Shown one piece after another: positions 55,536-63,975 of a stretch of 64,000 nt of DNA; the stretch's first letter is position 1, and each line of letters starts with the position of its first letter. The notes under the pieces were generated by a model that was not told the DNA's origin, did not search any database, and saw only the letters and a list, made by a program, of their open reading frames with translations. Source of the stretch: Alphaproteobacteria bacterium (GTDB taxonomy: Bacteria; Pseudomonadota; Alphaproteobacteria; Rhodospirillales; Rhodospirillaceae); the NCBI GenBank assembly GCA_012103295.1, contig WLXB01000004.1:17112-81111 (forward strand), read 5' to 3'. The translations under genes were made by a program, and so were the position numbers.

Positions 55536-56252
55536 CTACCAGGGCAGTTCGCCGCCTTCCCACGTCAGATAGCGGCCCGTGTCAGCGATGGTTACTTTGT
55601 CGAGCACCGCCTTGATACCGGTCACGCTGTCCTCAATCTCGATATCTGCGGTGGGCCCGCCCATATCGGTCTTGGTGAAGCCAGGATGGAAGGGGATGAC
55701 GGTGATTCCCTGATCCTTCAAATTGATGGCCATTGCGTGGGTGATGGCGTTGAGCGCGGTCTTACTCGGCCGGTACATATAGAAATTACCGAAATCATCG
55801 CCACCGATTGATCCAACGATACTCGAGACATTGACGATGGTTTGCTTTTGGCTGGCGGCCACGTTGTCCACCAGGGCCTCGCACACGCGAAGTGGTCCTA
55901 TGCAGTTGATGCGATAAGCCTTCTCCATAATATCGTAGTCGGTGACACCGAAGGGCTGTAGCCCATCGGGTTCGGTGAGGGCTTTCTCACCCAGGTATCC
56001 AGCCATATTGATCAGCATGTCGATCGGGGTGTCGCCGAGAGCGGATTTCAGGTCCGCAATTGTGTCTGGGTTTTCAACATCCAGAGGGTGAAGGGTGATG
56101 CGATCGTTGCTGGCATCGGCAACGGCTTGAAGGTCTGTCGCCGAGCCTGGATTCCGGCAGCAGGCATGGATGGTCCAGCCGTCTTGGTCATAAAGTTTCA
56201 ACAGATTGAGACCCAGGCCGCGGTTAGCACCGGTAATGAGCAGTGTTGGCAT
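55536..56252 (-). CDS. Short-chain dehydrogenase/reductase
   Basis: A 238-residue classical SDR with cofactor motif LLITGANRGLGLNLLKLYDQ, LINMAGYLGEKA (the NNAG equivalent, here N-M-A-G), catalytic Ser in NVSSIVGSIGG, and Tyr-x3-Lys in YRPSKTALNAITHAMA. It resembles C-factor-like and YciK-like SDRs; the substrate is unknown. The frame continues to 56381, but ATG at 56252 (MPTLLITGANRG) places the Rossmann motif at the usual position. Divergent from the flavoprotein gene. Confidence 0.9.
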   Translation of the reverse strand: MPTLLITGANRGLGLNLLKLYDQDGWTIHACCRNPGSATDLQAVADASNDRITLHPLDVENPDTIADLKSALGDTPIDMLINMAGYLGEKALTEPDGLQPFGVTDYDIMEKAYRINCIGPLRVCEALVDNVAASQKQTIVNVSSIVGSIGGDDFGNFYMYRPSKTALNAITHAMAINLKDQGITVIPFHPGFTKTDMGGPTADIEIEDSVTGIKAVLDKVTIADTGRYLTWEGGELPW

Positions 56253-56401
56253 CGTGAAAACCCTTTCAAATAGAACTAAACTGACCCTATCGCCGTGCCC
56301 GCGCTTTTCAATCAGTATTTTCCGACGGCAGTGATCAGATGAAAGGGGCGTTCTGTGGTAGGGTGGTGACCAGGTACTCACGTGAACCGAGGAGGTTGAG
56401 A

Positions 56402-57949
56402 ATGTTCAAAAACACCACGCTCTCTCCATTGAATTCATCGATGACAAAACGGTCGTTTTTAAAAGGGTCAGTGGCGTCTATGGCGCTCAGTACACAAGCG
56501 TTCGGCGTTCGCCACGCAATAGCCCAAAGCGCTGAATGGGATTTGATCATTGTCGGGGGCGGCACAACCGGTATGCCGGCCGCACTATTTGCTGTAGACC
56601 GCGGCGCGCGCGTGCTGCTCATTGACAAAGCCCCACAGCTTGGCGGCACGTTGGATCGTACGGGCGGCCAGGTCGCGGCAGCTGGCACGGTGTGGCAGAA
56701 GCAGCAGGGCATTACGGATTCACCTGACGCCCACTATGACGATGTCATGCGTATCAACCGCCACACGTCCGACCCTGTTCTAACGCGACTGTTGGTCGAT
56801 AACGCGGCCGACACCATCAATTGGTATGCCGCACGTGGGTATACCGTCATGGATGGTCATCCGGTGCTCGGCAGTGGCCATGAATTCTTCACCACCCGCC
56901 GCTACCAGTGGAGCAAGGACGAAGGCCAGGGCTTCCAAAATATTCTCGACCCGATGATCGAAGAGGCCAAAGCGACGGGTCGTTTGTCTGTGCTTCTGTC
57001 CACAGGTGCGACCGACCTTATTCAGGATGAAACAGGCGCGGTTCGTGGTGTGGTGGCCGAGAACGACAGTGGTGAGCGGGTCGACTATCGCAGTAAATTT
57101 GTCGCTCTTTGCAGTGGCGGCTGCGCCGCTAATCCCCGTATGTATCAAGACCTTCACGGCATGCCCCTCTATTGGGATATTGCGTATCCGTACAGCCAGG
57201 GGGATGGGATTACGCTTGGCTTGGGCGCGGGAGGTTACGTTCGCGGTGGCGACATGTTTGCGCCTGTGTTTGGGATTATCCTTGAAAGCAATCACTTCCC
57301 GGCGCCGGCCGTTGCGAGTCCATCGCTCGAACCTCGCAATCGCAAACCGTGGGAAGTGTTCGTCAACTTGCACGGCAAACGCTTTGTCCAAGAAGATCAC
57401 CCAAGTCTCGCTCATCGCGAATATACGTTGAGCGTGCAACCAGGACATCGCCATTGGGCGATCTTTGACCAAGAGATTTTGGATTCCGCACCGCCTCTTA
57501 TTCCGCGTTGGTCGCGGGAGCAATTGGATGATGCCTTTATCGATCATCCGATGTTTGCCAAAGCCGCAACCATCGGTGAACTGGGCGTCAAAGCGGGAAT
57601 CAATCCCTATAACTTAGAGCGAGAAATCGCAGCCTATAACGATGGTGTGTTGCATGATGGGCCGGATGCTATGGGCAAGGAGCATCGACCGCTTCCCATT
57701 GCCAAAGGGCCGTTCTATGCGGTGCAGCTTCAGGGGGCGACGGTCAAATCGGCGGCCGGGTTGGCCGTGGATGGTGACCTCCGTGTCACCGGCGGCGATG
57801 GCAACCCAATTCCAAATCTTTATGCGGCCGGTGAGGTGATCGGTGGTGCCGCCACGTCCGGCCAGGCTTTGACCAACGGCATGGGTATGACCCCGGCGCT
57901 TACCTTCGGAAGGTTGCTAGGACAAAAAATCATTCCGTTTACGGCGTAA
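56402..57949 (+). CDS. FAD-dependent oxidoreductase (fumarate reductase flavoprotein-like), probably exported
   Basis: A 515-residue flavoprotein of the fumarate-reductase / ketosteroid-dehydrogenase type. FAD-binding motif DLIIVGGGTTGMPAALFAVD is followed by VLLIDKAPQLGGTLDRTGGQ, and the C-terminus has NLYAAGEVIGGAATSGQALTNG. The first ~45 residues contain TKRSFLKGS, a hydrophobic stretch and AIAQS, resembling a Tat signal in which Lys-Arg replaces Arg-Arg; export is therefore probable but unproven. ATG at 56402 is preceded by a strong aggagg site. Relatives reduce or dehydrogenate organic acids and steroids; the substrate here is unknown. Confidence 0.87.
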   Translation: MFKNTTLSPLNSSMTKRSFLKGSVASMALSTQAFGVRHAIAQSAEWDLIIVGGGTTGMPAALFAVDRGARVLLIDKAPQLGGTLDRTGGQVAAAGTVWQKQQGITDSPDAHYDDVMRINRHTSDPVLTRLLVDNAADTINWYAARGYTVMDGHPVLGSGHEFFTTRRYQWSKDEGQGFQNILDPMIEEAKATGRLSVLLSTGATDLIQDETGAVRGVVAENDSGERVDYRSKFVALCSGGCAANPRMYQDLHGMPLYWDIAYPYSQGDGITLGLGAGGYVRGGDMFAPVFGIILESNHFPAPAVASPSLEPRNRKPWEVFVNLHGKRFVQEDHPSLAHREYTLSVQPGHRHWAIFDQEILDSAPPLIPRWSREQLDDAFIDHPMFAKAATIGELGVKAGINPYNLEREIAAYNDGVLHDGPDAMGKEHRPLPIAKGPFYAVQLQGATVKSAAGLAVDGDLRVTGGDGNPIPNLYAAGEVIGGAATSGQALTNGMGMTPALTFGRLLGQKIIPFTA

Positions 57950-57987
57950 CGCACACCCAATCTCTCGGGCGCTGCCAACGTAAAACC

Positions 57988-58016
57988 ATGAGAGAGCGTG
58001 GAGCGGGCGCGGCGAT
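57988..58016 (-). repeat. Left direct repeat, tRNA-Gly 3'-end-like (possible att site)
   Basis: A 29-base stretch that matches positions 63738-63766 at 25 of 29 bases in the same orientation. On the minus strand its core (57999-58016) reads as the last bases of tRNA-Gly through CCA. It lies 38 bp after the flavoprotein stop, immediately left of the RND operon. Together with the right copy it frames 5.8 kb, as attachment sites of an integrated element would. No integrase is present between the copies. Confidence 0.55.
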
Positions 58017-58119
58017 CTTACGTGTCCCTATTGCTGCTGATCGTAAATAAGGAGAACATAAGAAATATGATCCAGCAGTGAACTCATTAGACTTAGATAT
58101 CAAAGACTACGGAGAGCAT

Positions 58120-59184
58120 GTGAAACAGATACTCCTAATTGCGCTCGTTACTGCGGTCCTTTTTGCAGGTTGTTCTGATAGTGGGGATTCGGACACAACT
58201 ACCGCACCGAAGGTTCGACCCGCCAAATTAGTTACGGTCGAAGCGGCATCGAACCAACGCGACTTATCATTTCCTGCAATCGTTCAAGCTGCTCAAACCG
58301 CAGAGCTCACATTTCAAGCGTCTGGCGAAATTCGAGAAATCAATGTCCTTGAAGGAGATGAAGTTGTTGCTGGAACGGTGGTTGCGAAGCTTGACCAACG
58401 GGATGCGCTCAACCGTCTCGCCCAAACGCAGGCTGAGTTTGACAATGCAAAAATTGAGTTCGAACGCGCCGAACGTCTGGCCGTCGAAGATGCGATTGCA
58501 CGCAGTGAGTTGGAGACGCGAAAAACACGGCGGGACGTTACGCAGGCGGACCTAAGCAATTCGAAAAGAGAACTAGACGATACCGTTTTAACAGTCCCGT
58601 TCGATGGCTTTATTTCCAAAGTGACGGGCCGCCAGTTTCAAAATGTCCAAGCCAACGAGTCTATCGCTGTTCTTCAGGGCGCCGAGGTTGAGGTTGTCGT
58701 CAATGTGCCTGGAACAATTGTCGCGCTCAGCCCACAATTTGAAGATGTTGCTGCGCGTGTCATCCTTGATGATGCCCCGGATGCCGAAATTATCGCCACC
58801 TTGAAGGAAACGTCGGGCGAAGCAGACCCAAGCACGCAGACTTACGCTGTTAGTTTCTCGTTTATCCCACCTGAAGATATTATCGTCTTGCCCGGCATGA
58901 CAGCTACCCTTCAGGTCTCTTTCATATTTAAGGAAGACAATGAATTTGTTGCGTCTGGGATAGCCGTTCCGATTGGGTCAATACTGGCAGAGGGAGAGGA
59001 AACCTTTGTATGGGTCGTTGATTCAGAAACCATGAAGATATCCAAGCGCAAGGTTATTGTTAAAACTGGCGCCAGCGATGACGTTACTGTCACGAACGGG
59101 CTCGAGGGCGGCGAAACGCTCGTGAGCGCTGGAGTGTCTTTCTTTCACAATGGTATGACGGTGCGCCGTTGGACGCCGGAATAA
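58120..59184 (+). CDS. RND efflux periplasmic adaptor (membrane fusion protein, lipoprotein)
   Basis: A 354-residue HlyD/AcrA-family adaptor. The N-terminus is a lipoprotein-type signal with LFAGC, Cys at position 18, which would anchor it in the inner membrane. Then come a lipoyl/barrel-sandwich half (LTFQASGEIREINVLEGDEV), an alpha-hairpin (about 80-145, RLAQTQAEFDNAKIEFERAE) and the returning half with DTVLTVPFDGFISKV. GTG at 58120 is preceded by ggaga and gives MKQILLIALV; the frame is open to 58078, but that start lacks support. It is the first gene of a three-gene efflux operon, 10 bp before the pump. Confidence 0.92.
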   Translation: MKQILLIALVTAVLFAGCSDSGDSDTTTAPKVRPAKLVTVEAASNQRDLSFPAIVQAAQTAELTFQASGEIREINVLEGDEVVAGTVVAKLDQRDALNRLAQTQAEFDNAKIEFERAERLAVEDAIARSELETRKTRRDVTQADLSNSKRELDDTVLTVPFDGFISKVTGRQFQNVQANESIAVLQGAEVEVVVNVPGTIVALSPQFEDVAARVILDDAPDAEIIATLKETSGEADPSTQTYAVSFSFIPPEDIIVLPGMTATLQVSFIFKEDNEFVASGIAVPIGSILAEGEETFVWVVDSETMKISKRKVIVKTGASDDVTVTNGLEGGETLVSAGVSFFHNGMTVRRWTPE

Positions 59185-59194
59185 GGCGACAACG

Positions 59195-62100
59195 ATGTTT
59201 CTCGCTGAATGGTCAATCAAGAACCCGCTTCTATGTTGTATCGCCATGCTTATCGCAATCATCGGCGGATGGTTAGCGTTTGAGAACATGTCTCGGTTCG
59301 AGGATCCCGAGTTTACGATCCGCATCGCGAAGGTCATGACACAGTATCCTGGAGCTAGCCCAGAAGAAGTCATGAATGAAGTGACAGAACCGCTCGAAAC
59401 GGCACTTCAGCAACTACCTGAAGTGAAGGCGGTTGATTCGGTTTCGTCCGGCGGGTTGTCAGACATCAGTGTTGAAATCCGCTTCGAATCCTCGTCCACG
59501 AAATCAGATCTACAGGTCGTGTGGACCAAGGTTCGCAACAAAATTAATGATGCGCAAAGTGATTTGCCGCCCGGCGCTGGAACAAGCATCGTCAATGATG
59601 ATTTCGGGGACGTTTATGGCGTCTATTATCTTCTTACCGGTGAGGGATTTTCACCGACCGAATTAGAGAGCTATGCCAAGACCCTGCGCAGGGACTTATT
59701 GCTTGTCGACGGTGTTGCCAAAGTAAGGATCGTAGGAGAGCAAGAAGAAGTCATATACGTCGAGGTTTCACGCGATCGGGCCGCGTCCCTTGGTGTCTCT
59801 TTGAATCAGATTTACGACACACTTGATGATCAAAACACCGTGGCCGCGGCAGGCGATTTATTGCTTGGAAATGAGCGCATTGAAATTCATCCCACTGGCT
59901 CAATTAACACTGTCGACGCCATTAAGGCCTTAATCATTGGTGGGGCAAACGGGAGCAGTGTTACGCGGCTCGGCGCTATTGCGACAGTTACGCGTGGCTA
60001 TCGAGAACCCGTCACAAAATATATTCGGTATGATGGTGAGCCTGCCCTTGGTATCGGCATATCCAACCTATCGGGTGTGAATGTGGTCAAGATGGGGGAG
60101 GATATTGATTCCAAACTGGCAGAGCTTGATAGCCAAAGGCCAGTCGGTATGACCCTGCATGAATATTATCATCAGGGTAAAGAAGTCGATAAATCAATTC
60201 AGGCCTTTGCCCAAAACGTGTTGTCTGCACTCGTCATCGTGTTTGTGACTCTTCTTATTTTTATGGGCGTTCGTTCTGGTCTGGTCATGGGGGCGACTGT
60301 GCTCCTGACCATGGCGGCCACGCTACTCATTATGTGGGTTGCGGGCATACCAATGCATCGTATTTCGCTTGGAGCGCTCGTCATCTCGCTCGGCATGCTG
60401 GTGGATAATGGTGTCGTGATTACGGATGGTATTCTGGTTGGTGTACAAAATGGCCGGAAGAAGCTTGACGTTGCACGTGAGGTGGCGAAAAAAAATCTAA
60501 AACCATTACTTGGTGGAACGCTGGTGGGAATCATCGCGTTCGCACCCATAGGTTTTGCACCGGGTGATACAGCAGAATTTACCGGTTCAATTTTCTGGGT
60601 CGTGCTGATTGCTCTTGGATTGAGCTGGGTGCTGGCTTTTACCGTCACGCCGTTGTTTTGCTATTGGGCATTTCCCGAATCTACAGATGACCTCAATGAC
60701 TCTGTTCGAAAAGAGAGTCGTTTCATGGGGATATACAAAAACCTAATCCGGTCGGTTCTATCCCATAAAACACTCGCGTTGGGATGTGCTGGCGGCGTGT
60801 TTGTGTTGGCTGTGTTCGGATTTCGTTTCACTCAATCTGGATTTTTCCCCGCATCAGCATCACCACAAATTGCCATCGACTACCTTCTGCCAGAAGGCAC
60901 TGACATAGAGCGTACTAATCTCGATTTAGCACAGTTCGAACAATATATTGGCAGCATTGCAGGCGTTGAGCATGTGCATACGTTGGTTGGCGGCGGAACA
61001 CTCCGTTATATGCTCACCTATGATGCTGGGGCGGACAATGCAGCCAATGGTCAAATTCTTGTACGCACCTCAAGTCAAAAAGAAAACGACCGGCTGGTTC
61101 GGGAGATACAAGCCTACGCCGACGAAGTCTTTCCGGATGCGCAGACAAAAGCCTGGAAATTCCGTCTCGGTCCAGGTGGGGGGTCAAAAATCGAGGCGAG
61201 CTTCTCGGGCCCCGATCCAAAAGTACTCCGGCAATTGGCTAACCAAGCCAAAGAAATCATGGCAAACGATGGCAGCGCAGTATTAATCAAAGATGATTGG
61301 CGTCGTCCCGTACCGGTGTTGGAGCCTGTATATTCTGAAAGTAAGGGTGGACGAGTCGGTATAACGCGAAAGGATATCGCCGCGGCGCTTGAAGAAAACT
61401 TCTCCGGTCGTCAGCGAAGCGTTTACCGTGAGGGTGACAAGCTTATCCCGGTCATATCCCGCGCGACGGAAGCTGATAAAGCTAACCCATCAGCTATGGC
61501 CACTATTCAGATCGTAAGTCCGACAACGCAACAGCCTGTTCCTCTTGCGCAAGTGATAGATGCAGTCGGGATTAGATGGCGAGACGGCAAGCTGCTCCGT
61601 TCAGACCGTGTTCTAACCATTAAGGCCCAATGTGATCCCGCTCTAGGTGTGCTTGCAAGTGACCTACAAAACCGGATCAAACCTCAAATCGATGCGATCA
61701 ATCTGCCAGATGGGTACGAACTGAAATGGGAAGGCGAAGCAGGAGATTCATCGGAAGCCAGTGGCAATTTGGCGAGCACAATTCCGCTCGGTATTCTCGC
61801 TATGGTTCTGGTGGTTGTCATACTGTTCAATGCCGTTCGCCAACCTATTGTCGTCTGGGCGATTGTGCCGCTGGCAATTGTAGGTGTGGTTGTTGGTTTG
61901 GTGATTACACAGACGCCATTAGAGTTTATGGGCATTATTGGTCTCATTGCTCTGTCGGGTCTGCTCATCCAGAACTCGCTTGTTCTGGTAGATTCAATTG
62001 ACGAGATGATCAAATCAGGCGTGCCGCGATTTAATGCTTTGGTTGATTCAGCTGCGAGCAGACTACGTCCAGTAACAATGGGAGCATTTACAACAGTTCT

Positions 62101-62299
62101 TGGAATTCTGCCCCTGTACTTCGATGTTTTCTTCAAATCTATGACTGTGGTTCTGGCATTTGGGCTGTCATTTGCAACCTTAATCACGCTCCTCGTGACC
62201 CCGGTTCTTTATGCCTTGTTGTTTCGAATCTCGGATGATGAAACTGCGAGACTCTCCCAGGGCACAGACTCCTTATTAGAACAGGCCAAACCTGCATGA
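59195..62299 (+). CDS. RND efflux pump permease
   Basis: A 1,034-residue inner-membrane pump of the AcrB/HAE superfamily, with 12 predicted helices and two large periplasmic loops. The start (WSIKNPLLCCIAMLIAIIGG) and motifs such as FEDPEFTIRIAKVMTQYPG are usual for this branch. At the proton-relay positions it has D404-N405 (GMLVDNGVVITDG) where AcrB has Asp407-Asp408, and Q926 (LLIQNSLVLVDS) where AcrB has Lys940. The adaptor precedes it and the outer-membrane factor overlaps its stop by ATGA. Substrates are not predictable from sequence. Confidence 0.94.
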   Translation: MFLAEWSIKNPLLCCIAMLIAIIGGWLAFENMSRFEDPEFTIRIAKVMTQYPGASPEEVMNEVTEPLETALQQLPEVKAVDSVSSGGLSDISVEIRFESSSTKSDLQVVWTKVRNKINDAQSDLPPGAGTSIVNDDFGDVYGVYYLLTGEGFSPTELESYAKTLRRDLLLVDGVAKVRIVGEQEEVIYVEVSRDRAASLGVSLNQIYDTLDDQNTVAAAGDLLLGNERIEIHPTGSINTVDAIKALIIGGANGSSVTRLGAIATVTRGYREPVTKYIRYDGEPALGIGISNLSGVNVVKMGEDIDSKLAELDSQRPVGMTLHEYYHQGKEVDKSIQAFAQNVLSALVIVFVTLLIFMGVRSGLVMGATVLLTMAATLLIMWVAGIPMHRISLGALVISLGMLVDNGVVITDGILVGVQNGRKKLDVAREVAKKNLKPLLGGTLVGIIAFAPIGFAPGDTAEFTGSIFWVVLIALGLSWVLAFTVTPLFCYWAFPESTDDLNDSVRKESRFMGIYKNLIRSVLSHKTLALGCAGGVFVLAVFGFRFTQSGFFPASASPQIAIDYLLPEGTDIERTNLDLAQFEQYIGSIAGVEHVHTLVGGGTLRYMLTYDAGADNAANGQILVRTSSQKENDRLVREIQAYADEVFPDAQTKAWKFRLGPGGGSKIEASFSGPDPKVLRQLANQAKEIMANDGSAVLIKDDWRRPVPVLEPVYSESKGGRVGITRKDIAAALEENFSGRQRSVYREGDKLIPVISRATEADKANPSAMATIQIVSPTTQQPVPLAQVIDAVGIRWRDGKLLRSDRVLTIKAQCDPALGVLASDLQNRIKPQIDAINLPDGYELKWEGEAGDSSEASGNLASTIPLGILAMVLVVVILFNAVRQPIVVWAIVPLAIVGVVVGLVITQTPLEFMGIIGLIALSGLLIQNSLVLVDSIDEMIKSGVPRFNALVDSAASRLRPVTMGAFTTVLGILPLYFDVFFKSMTVVLAFGLSFATLITLLVTPVLYALLFRISDDETARLSQGTDSLLEQAKPA

Positions 62300-63669
62300 T
62301 CCGACTCATTTCCATCGCGCTAATCTTGGTTTCACTCGGTGCGTGTTCTTCCCCTGACTCTTCGCAACAGGCGGCGTCAGCGGCCCGGGGTGCACTACCG
62401 AATGTTCCTGATGTTTGGGCCAGTGCCAGCGAACGCATCGGCCAAGTTGAAGTCGGATGGATCGAAGCCCTCGATGATCCTGTGCTGACAGCGCTGGCCG
62501 AAGAGGCACAACAAAACAACCGCGATCTGCAAGTCGCAGCTGCGAACGTTGAGCGTTCCTGGGCGCTTGCCGGACAGGCCGGAGCCGGTCTAACGCCGGC
62601 GGTAAATCTGAGCTCAAACGCTGATCGCGGCGGCCCGGTTGAGGGATCGAGCTCTGGCAGCTATGGCCTCAGCCTGCAGGCGAGTTGGGAAGTCGACGTT
62701 TGGGGGCGCATTCAGGCAGGCGAACAGGCTGCGGTGTTAAGCGCACAGTCGGCTGAGGCTGACTATGTTTACAGCCAATACTCGATCAGCGCTGCCGTTG
62801 CCCGGGCCTATTTCCTCGCTATCGAAGCAGGCCAGCAAGTCGAAGTCACCCGCAAAACATTGGATGGGCTCACAGAAACCGATCGCATTGTCGGTGTTCG
62901 TCACGAACTGGGTCGGGCAACATCTCAAGATGTCGCGCTGTCACGGTCTGATCTAGCGCAAACGCAGGCGTCCCTGGCTTCTGCACAAGGCTCGCAACGC
63001 GATGCGCTTCGCGGTTTGGAGGTTTTGGTCGGCCGATACCCGGCTGCGGAACTAGAAGTCCGCACAACGCTTCCGACAGTACCGCCACAACCGCCGGCGG
63101 ATTTACCCTCATCACTGTTAGAGCGGAGACCAGATATTGTTGCTGCCGAAAGAAGCGTCGCTGCTGCTTTCAATAGTTTGGACCAAGCTAAAGCGGCGCG
63201 CATGCCGTCTATTAGTCTGACCGGTAGTTTGGGTGGATCATCTTCAGACCTTTCAAATCTGCTCAACCCTACGAACATAGCGTGGCAAGCAGCCGTCAGC
63301 CTCGTCGCGCCCTTGATTGATGGTGGTTTGCGTGAAGCGCAGGTTGATCAGGCGACGGCAGAGCAAAAACAAGCCATTTCCAGTTATGCGCAAGCCGTAC
63401 TTGATGCGTTTCAAGAAGTTGAAAGTAGCCTTGATCAGAATGTGGTTTTACGTGAGCGCGCCGCATCGTTGAGAATAGCCGCCCGTGAGGCCAACAAAGC
63501 CTTGCGCATCGTCCGCCTTCGTTACGATGAGGGTGAAACTGATTTGCTGGATGTTTTAACGATCCAGCAAAGCGTTTTTTCGTCGGATTCGAACTTGGTA
63601 TCCATAGAGCGTGCGCGTCTTGATGAATGGGTCGGGCTCAATCAGGCCTTGGGCGGCGACTGGCAGTAA
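62296..63669 (+). CDS. Outer-membrane efflux lipoprotein (TolC/NodT family)
   Basis: A 457-residue outer-membrane factor. The signal ends in LGACS, a lipobox, so the mature N-terminal Cys is probably acylated. Two TolC-type halves follow, with VGWIEALDDPVLTALAEEAQ, a beta/alpha barrel hallmark SLQASWEVDVWGRI, LLERRPDIVAAERSVAAAF and YDEGETDLLDVLTIQQSVF. It forms the exit duct for the pump encoded just upstream, whose TGA its ATG overlaps (62296-62299), completing a tripartite system. Confidence 0.93.
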   Translation: MIRLISIALILVSLGACSSPDSSQQAASAARGALPNVPDVWASASERIGQVEVGWIEALDDPVLTALAEEAQQNNRDLQVAAANVERSWALAGQAGAGLTPAVNLSSNADRGGPVEGSSSGSYGLSLQASWEVDVWGRIQAGEQAAVLSAQSAEADYVYSQYSISAAVARAYFLAIEAGQQVEVTRKTLDGLTETDRIVGVRHELGRATSQDVALSRSDLAQTQASLASAQGSQRDALRGLEVLVGRYPAAELEVRTTLPTVPPQPPADLPSSLLERRPDIVAAERSVAAAFNSLDQAKAARMPSISLTGSLGGSSSDLSNLLNPTNIAWQAAVSLVAPLIDGGLREAQVDQATAEQKQAISSYAQAVLDAFQEVESSLDQNVVLRERAASLRIAAREANKALRIVRLRYDEGETDLLDVLTIQQSVFSSDSNLVSIERARLDEWVGLNQALGGDWQ

Positions 63670-63737
63670 AAACCCAAAGTTAGATCGGTCTAAAGCCCCC
63701 GTCGCACCTTCAGCACGCGTTCTAACGGACTAATCTT

Positions 63738-63766
63738 ATGAGAGAAAATGGAGCGGGCGAGGCGAT
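63738..63766 (-). repeat. Right direct repeat, tRNA-Gly 3' end (possible att site)
   Basis: Right copy of the 29-base repeat at 57988-58016 (25 of 29 identical, same orientation, 5,750 bp apart). The four differences cluster in three adjacent bases next to the CCA end plus one in the acceptor stem. It begins 68 bp after the outer-membrane factor stop and is part of the longer tRNA-Gly fragment at 63749-63794. Confidence 0.6.
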
Positions 63767-63794
63767 TCGAACGCCCGACCCCAACCTTGGCAAG
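63749..63794 (-). tRNA. tRNA-Gly(GCC) 3' half only (fragment)
   Basis: On the minus strand this 46-nt stretch reads from the anticodon loop CTTGCCAA, through the variable region and a T-arm with TTCGAAT, to an acceptor strand ending CGCCCGCTCCA, as in tRNA-Gly(GCC). The sequence 5' of it on that strand (63795 upward) does not form the expected GCGGGCG acceptor strand or a D-arm, so no complete tRNA exists here. A 3' tRNA half of this kind is the usual scar of site-specific integration. Confidence 0.7.
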
Positions 63795-63939
63795 AGTAGA
63801 ATCTTTGGTTCCACGTCGTTTCACGTAGTCCCCCCTCTCAAGAATTAGCTTTATTTTCTCAATTTCCTGAGGCACTTACGGTTTCAGTTCGTTCCACTGA
63901 GACCCGTAACTTTCTGCTCCCCTCTCGCTCCCCCAGGGG

Positions 63940-63975
63940 AAACGGCCATTGACCAACCGAATCCAATGGCCGTTT
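63940..63975. terminator. 12-bp perfect inverted repeat near the right edge
   Basis: aaacggccattg at 63940-63951 pairs perfectly with caatggccgttt at 63964-63975 around a 12-base loop, with one extra T following. It could terminate transcription in either direction (A's on the left, T's on the right), for example a gene lying beyond the window edge. The T run is short, so efficiency is uncertain. Confidence 0.5.

Noticed and set aside
55378..55572. A 64-codon plus-strand frame between the dehydrogenase and SDR genes
   Set aside because: It covers the hairpin at 55463-55489, lacks a ribosome-binding site and has no family-like sequence.
58067..58081. A four-codon frame (M-I-Q-Q) ahead of the efflux adaptor, with an aaggag site 12 bases upstream
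   Set aside because: Too short to separate from chance, and no attenuator-like structure is seen next to it.
63680..63693. Near-palindrome TTAGATCGGTCTAA just after the efflux operon
   Set aside because: A 5-bp stem with a 4-base loop and no T run; too weak to call an operator or terminator.
63690..63875. A 61-codon minus-strand frame across the tRNA-Gly fragment
   Set aside because: Its second half is simply the tRNA 3' half read as protein; no ribosome-binding site or family resemblance is visible. It could be the remains of a gene that ended in the att site, but that cannot be supported.
63721..63890. A complete tRNA-Gly gene
   Set aside because: Only the half from the anticodon loop to CCA is present; the upstream minus-strand bases do not pair with the acceptor stem or make a D-arm.
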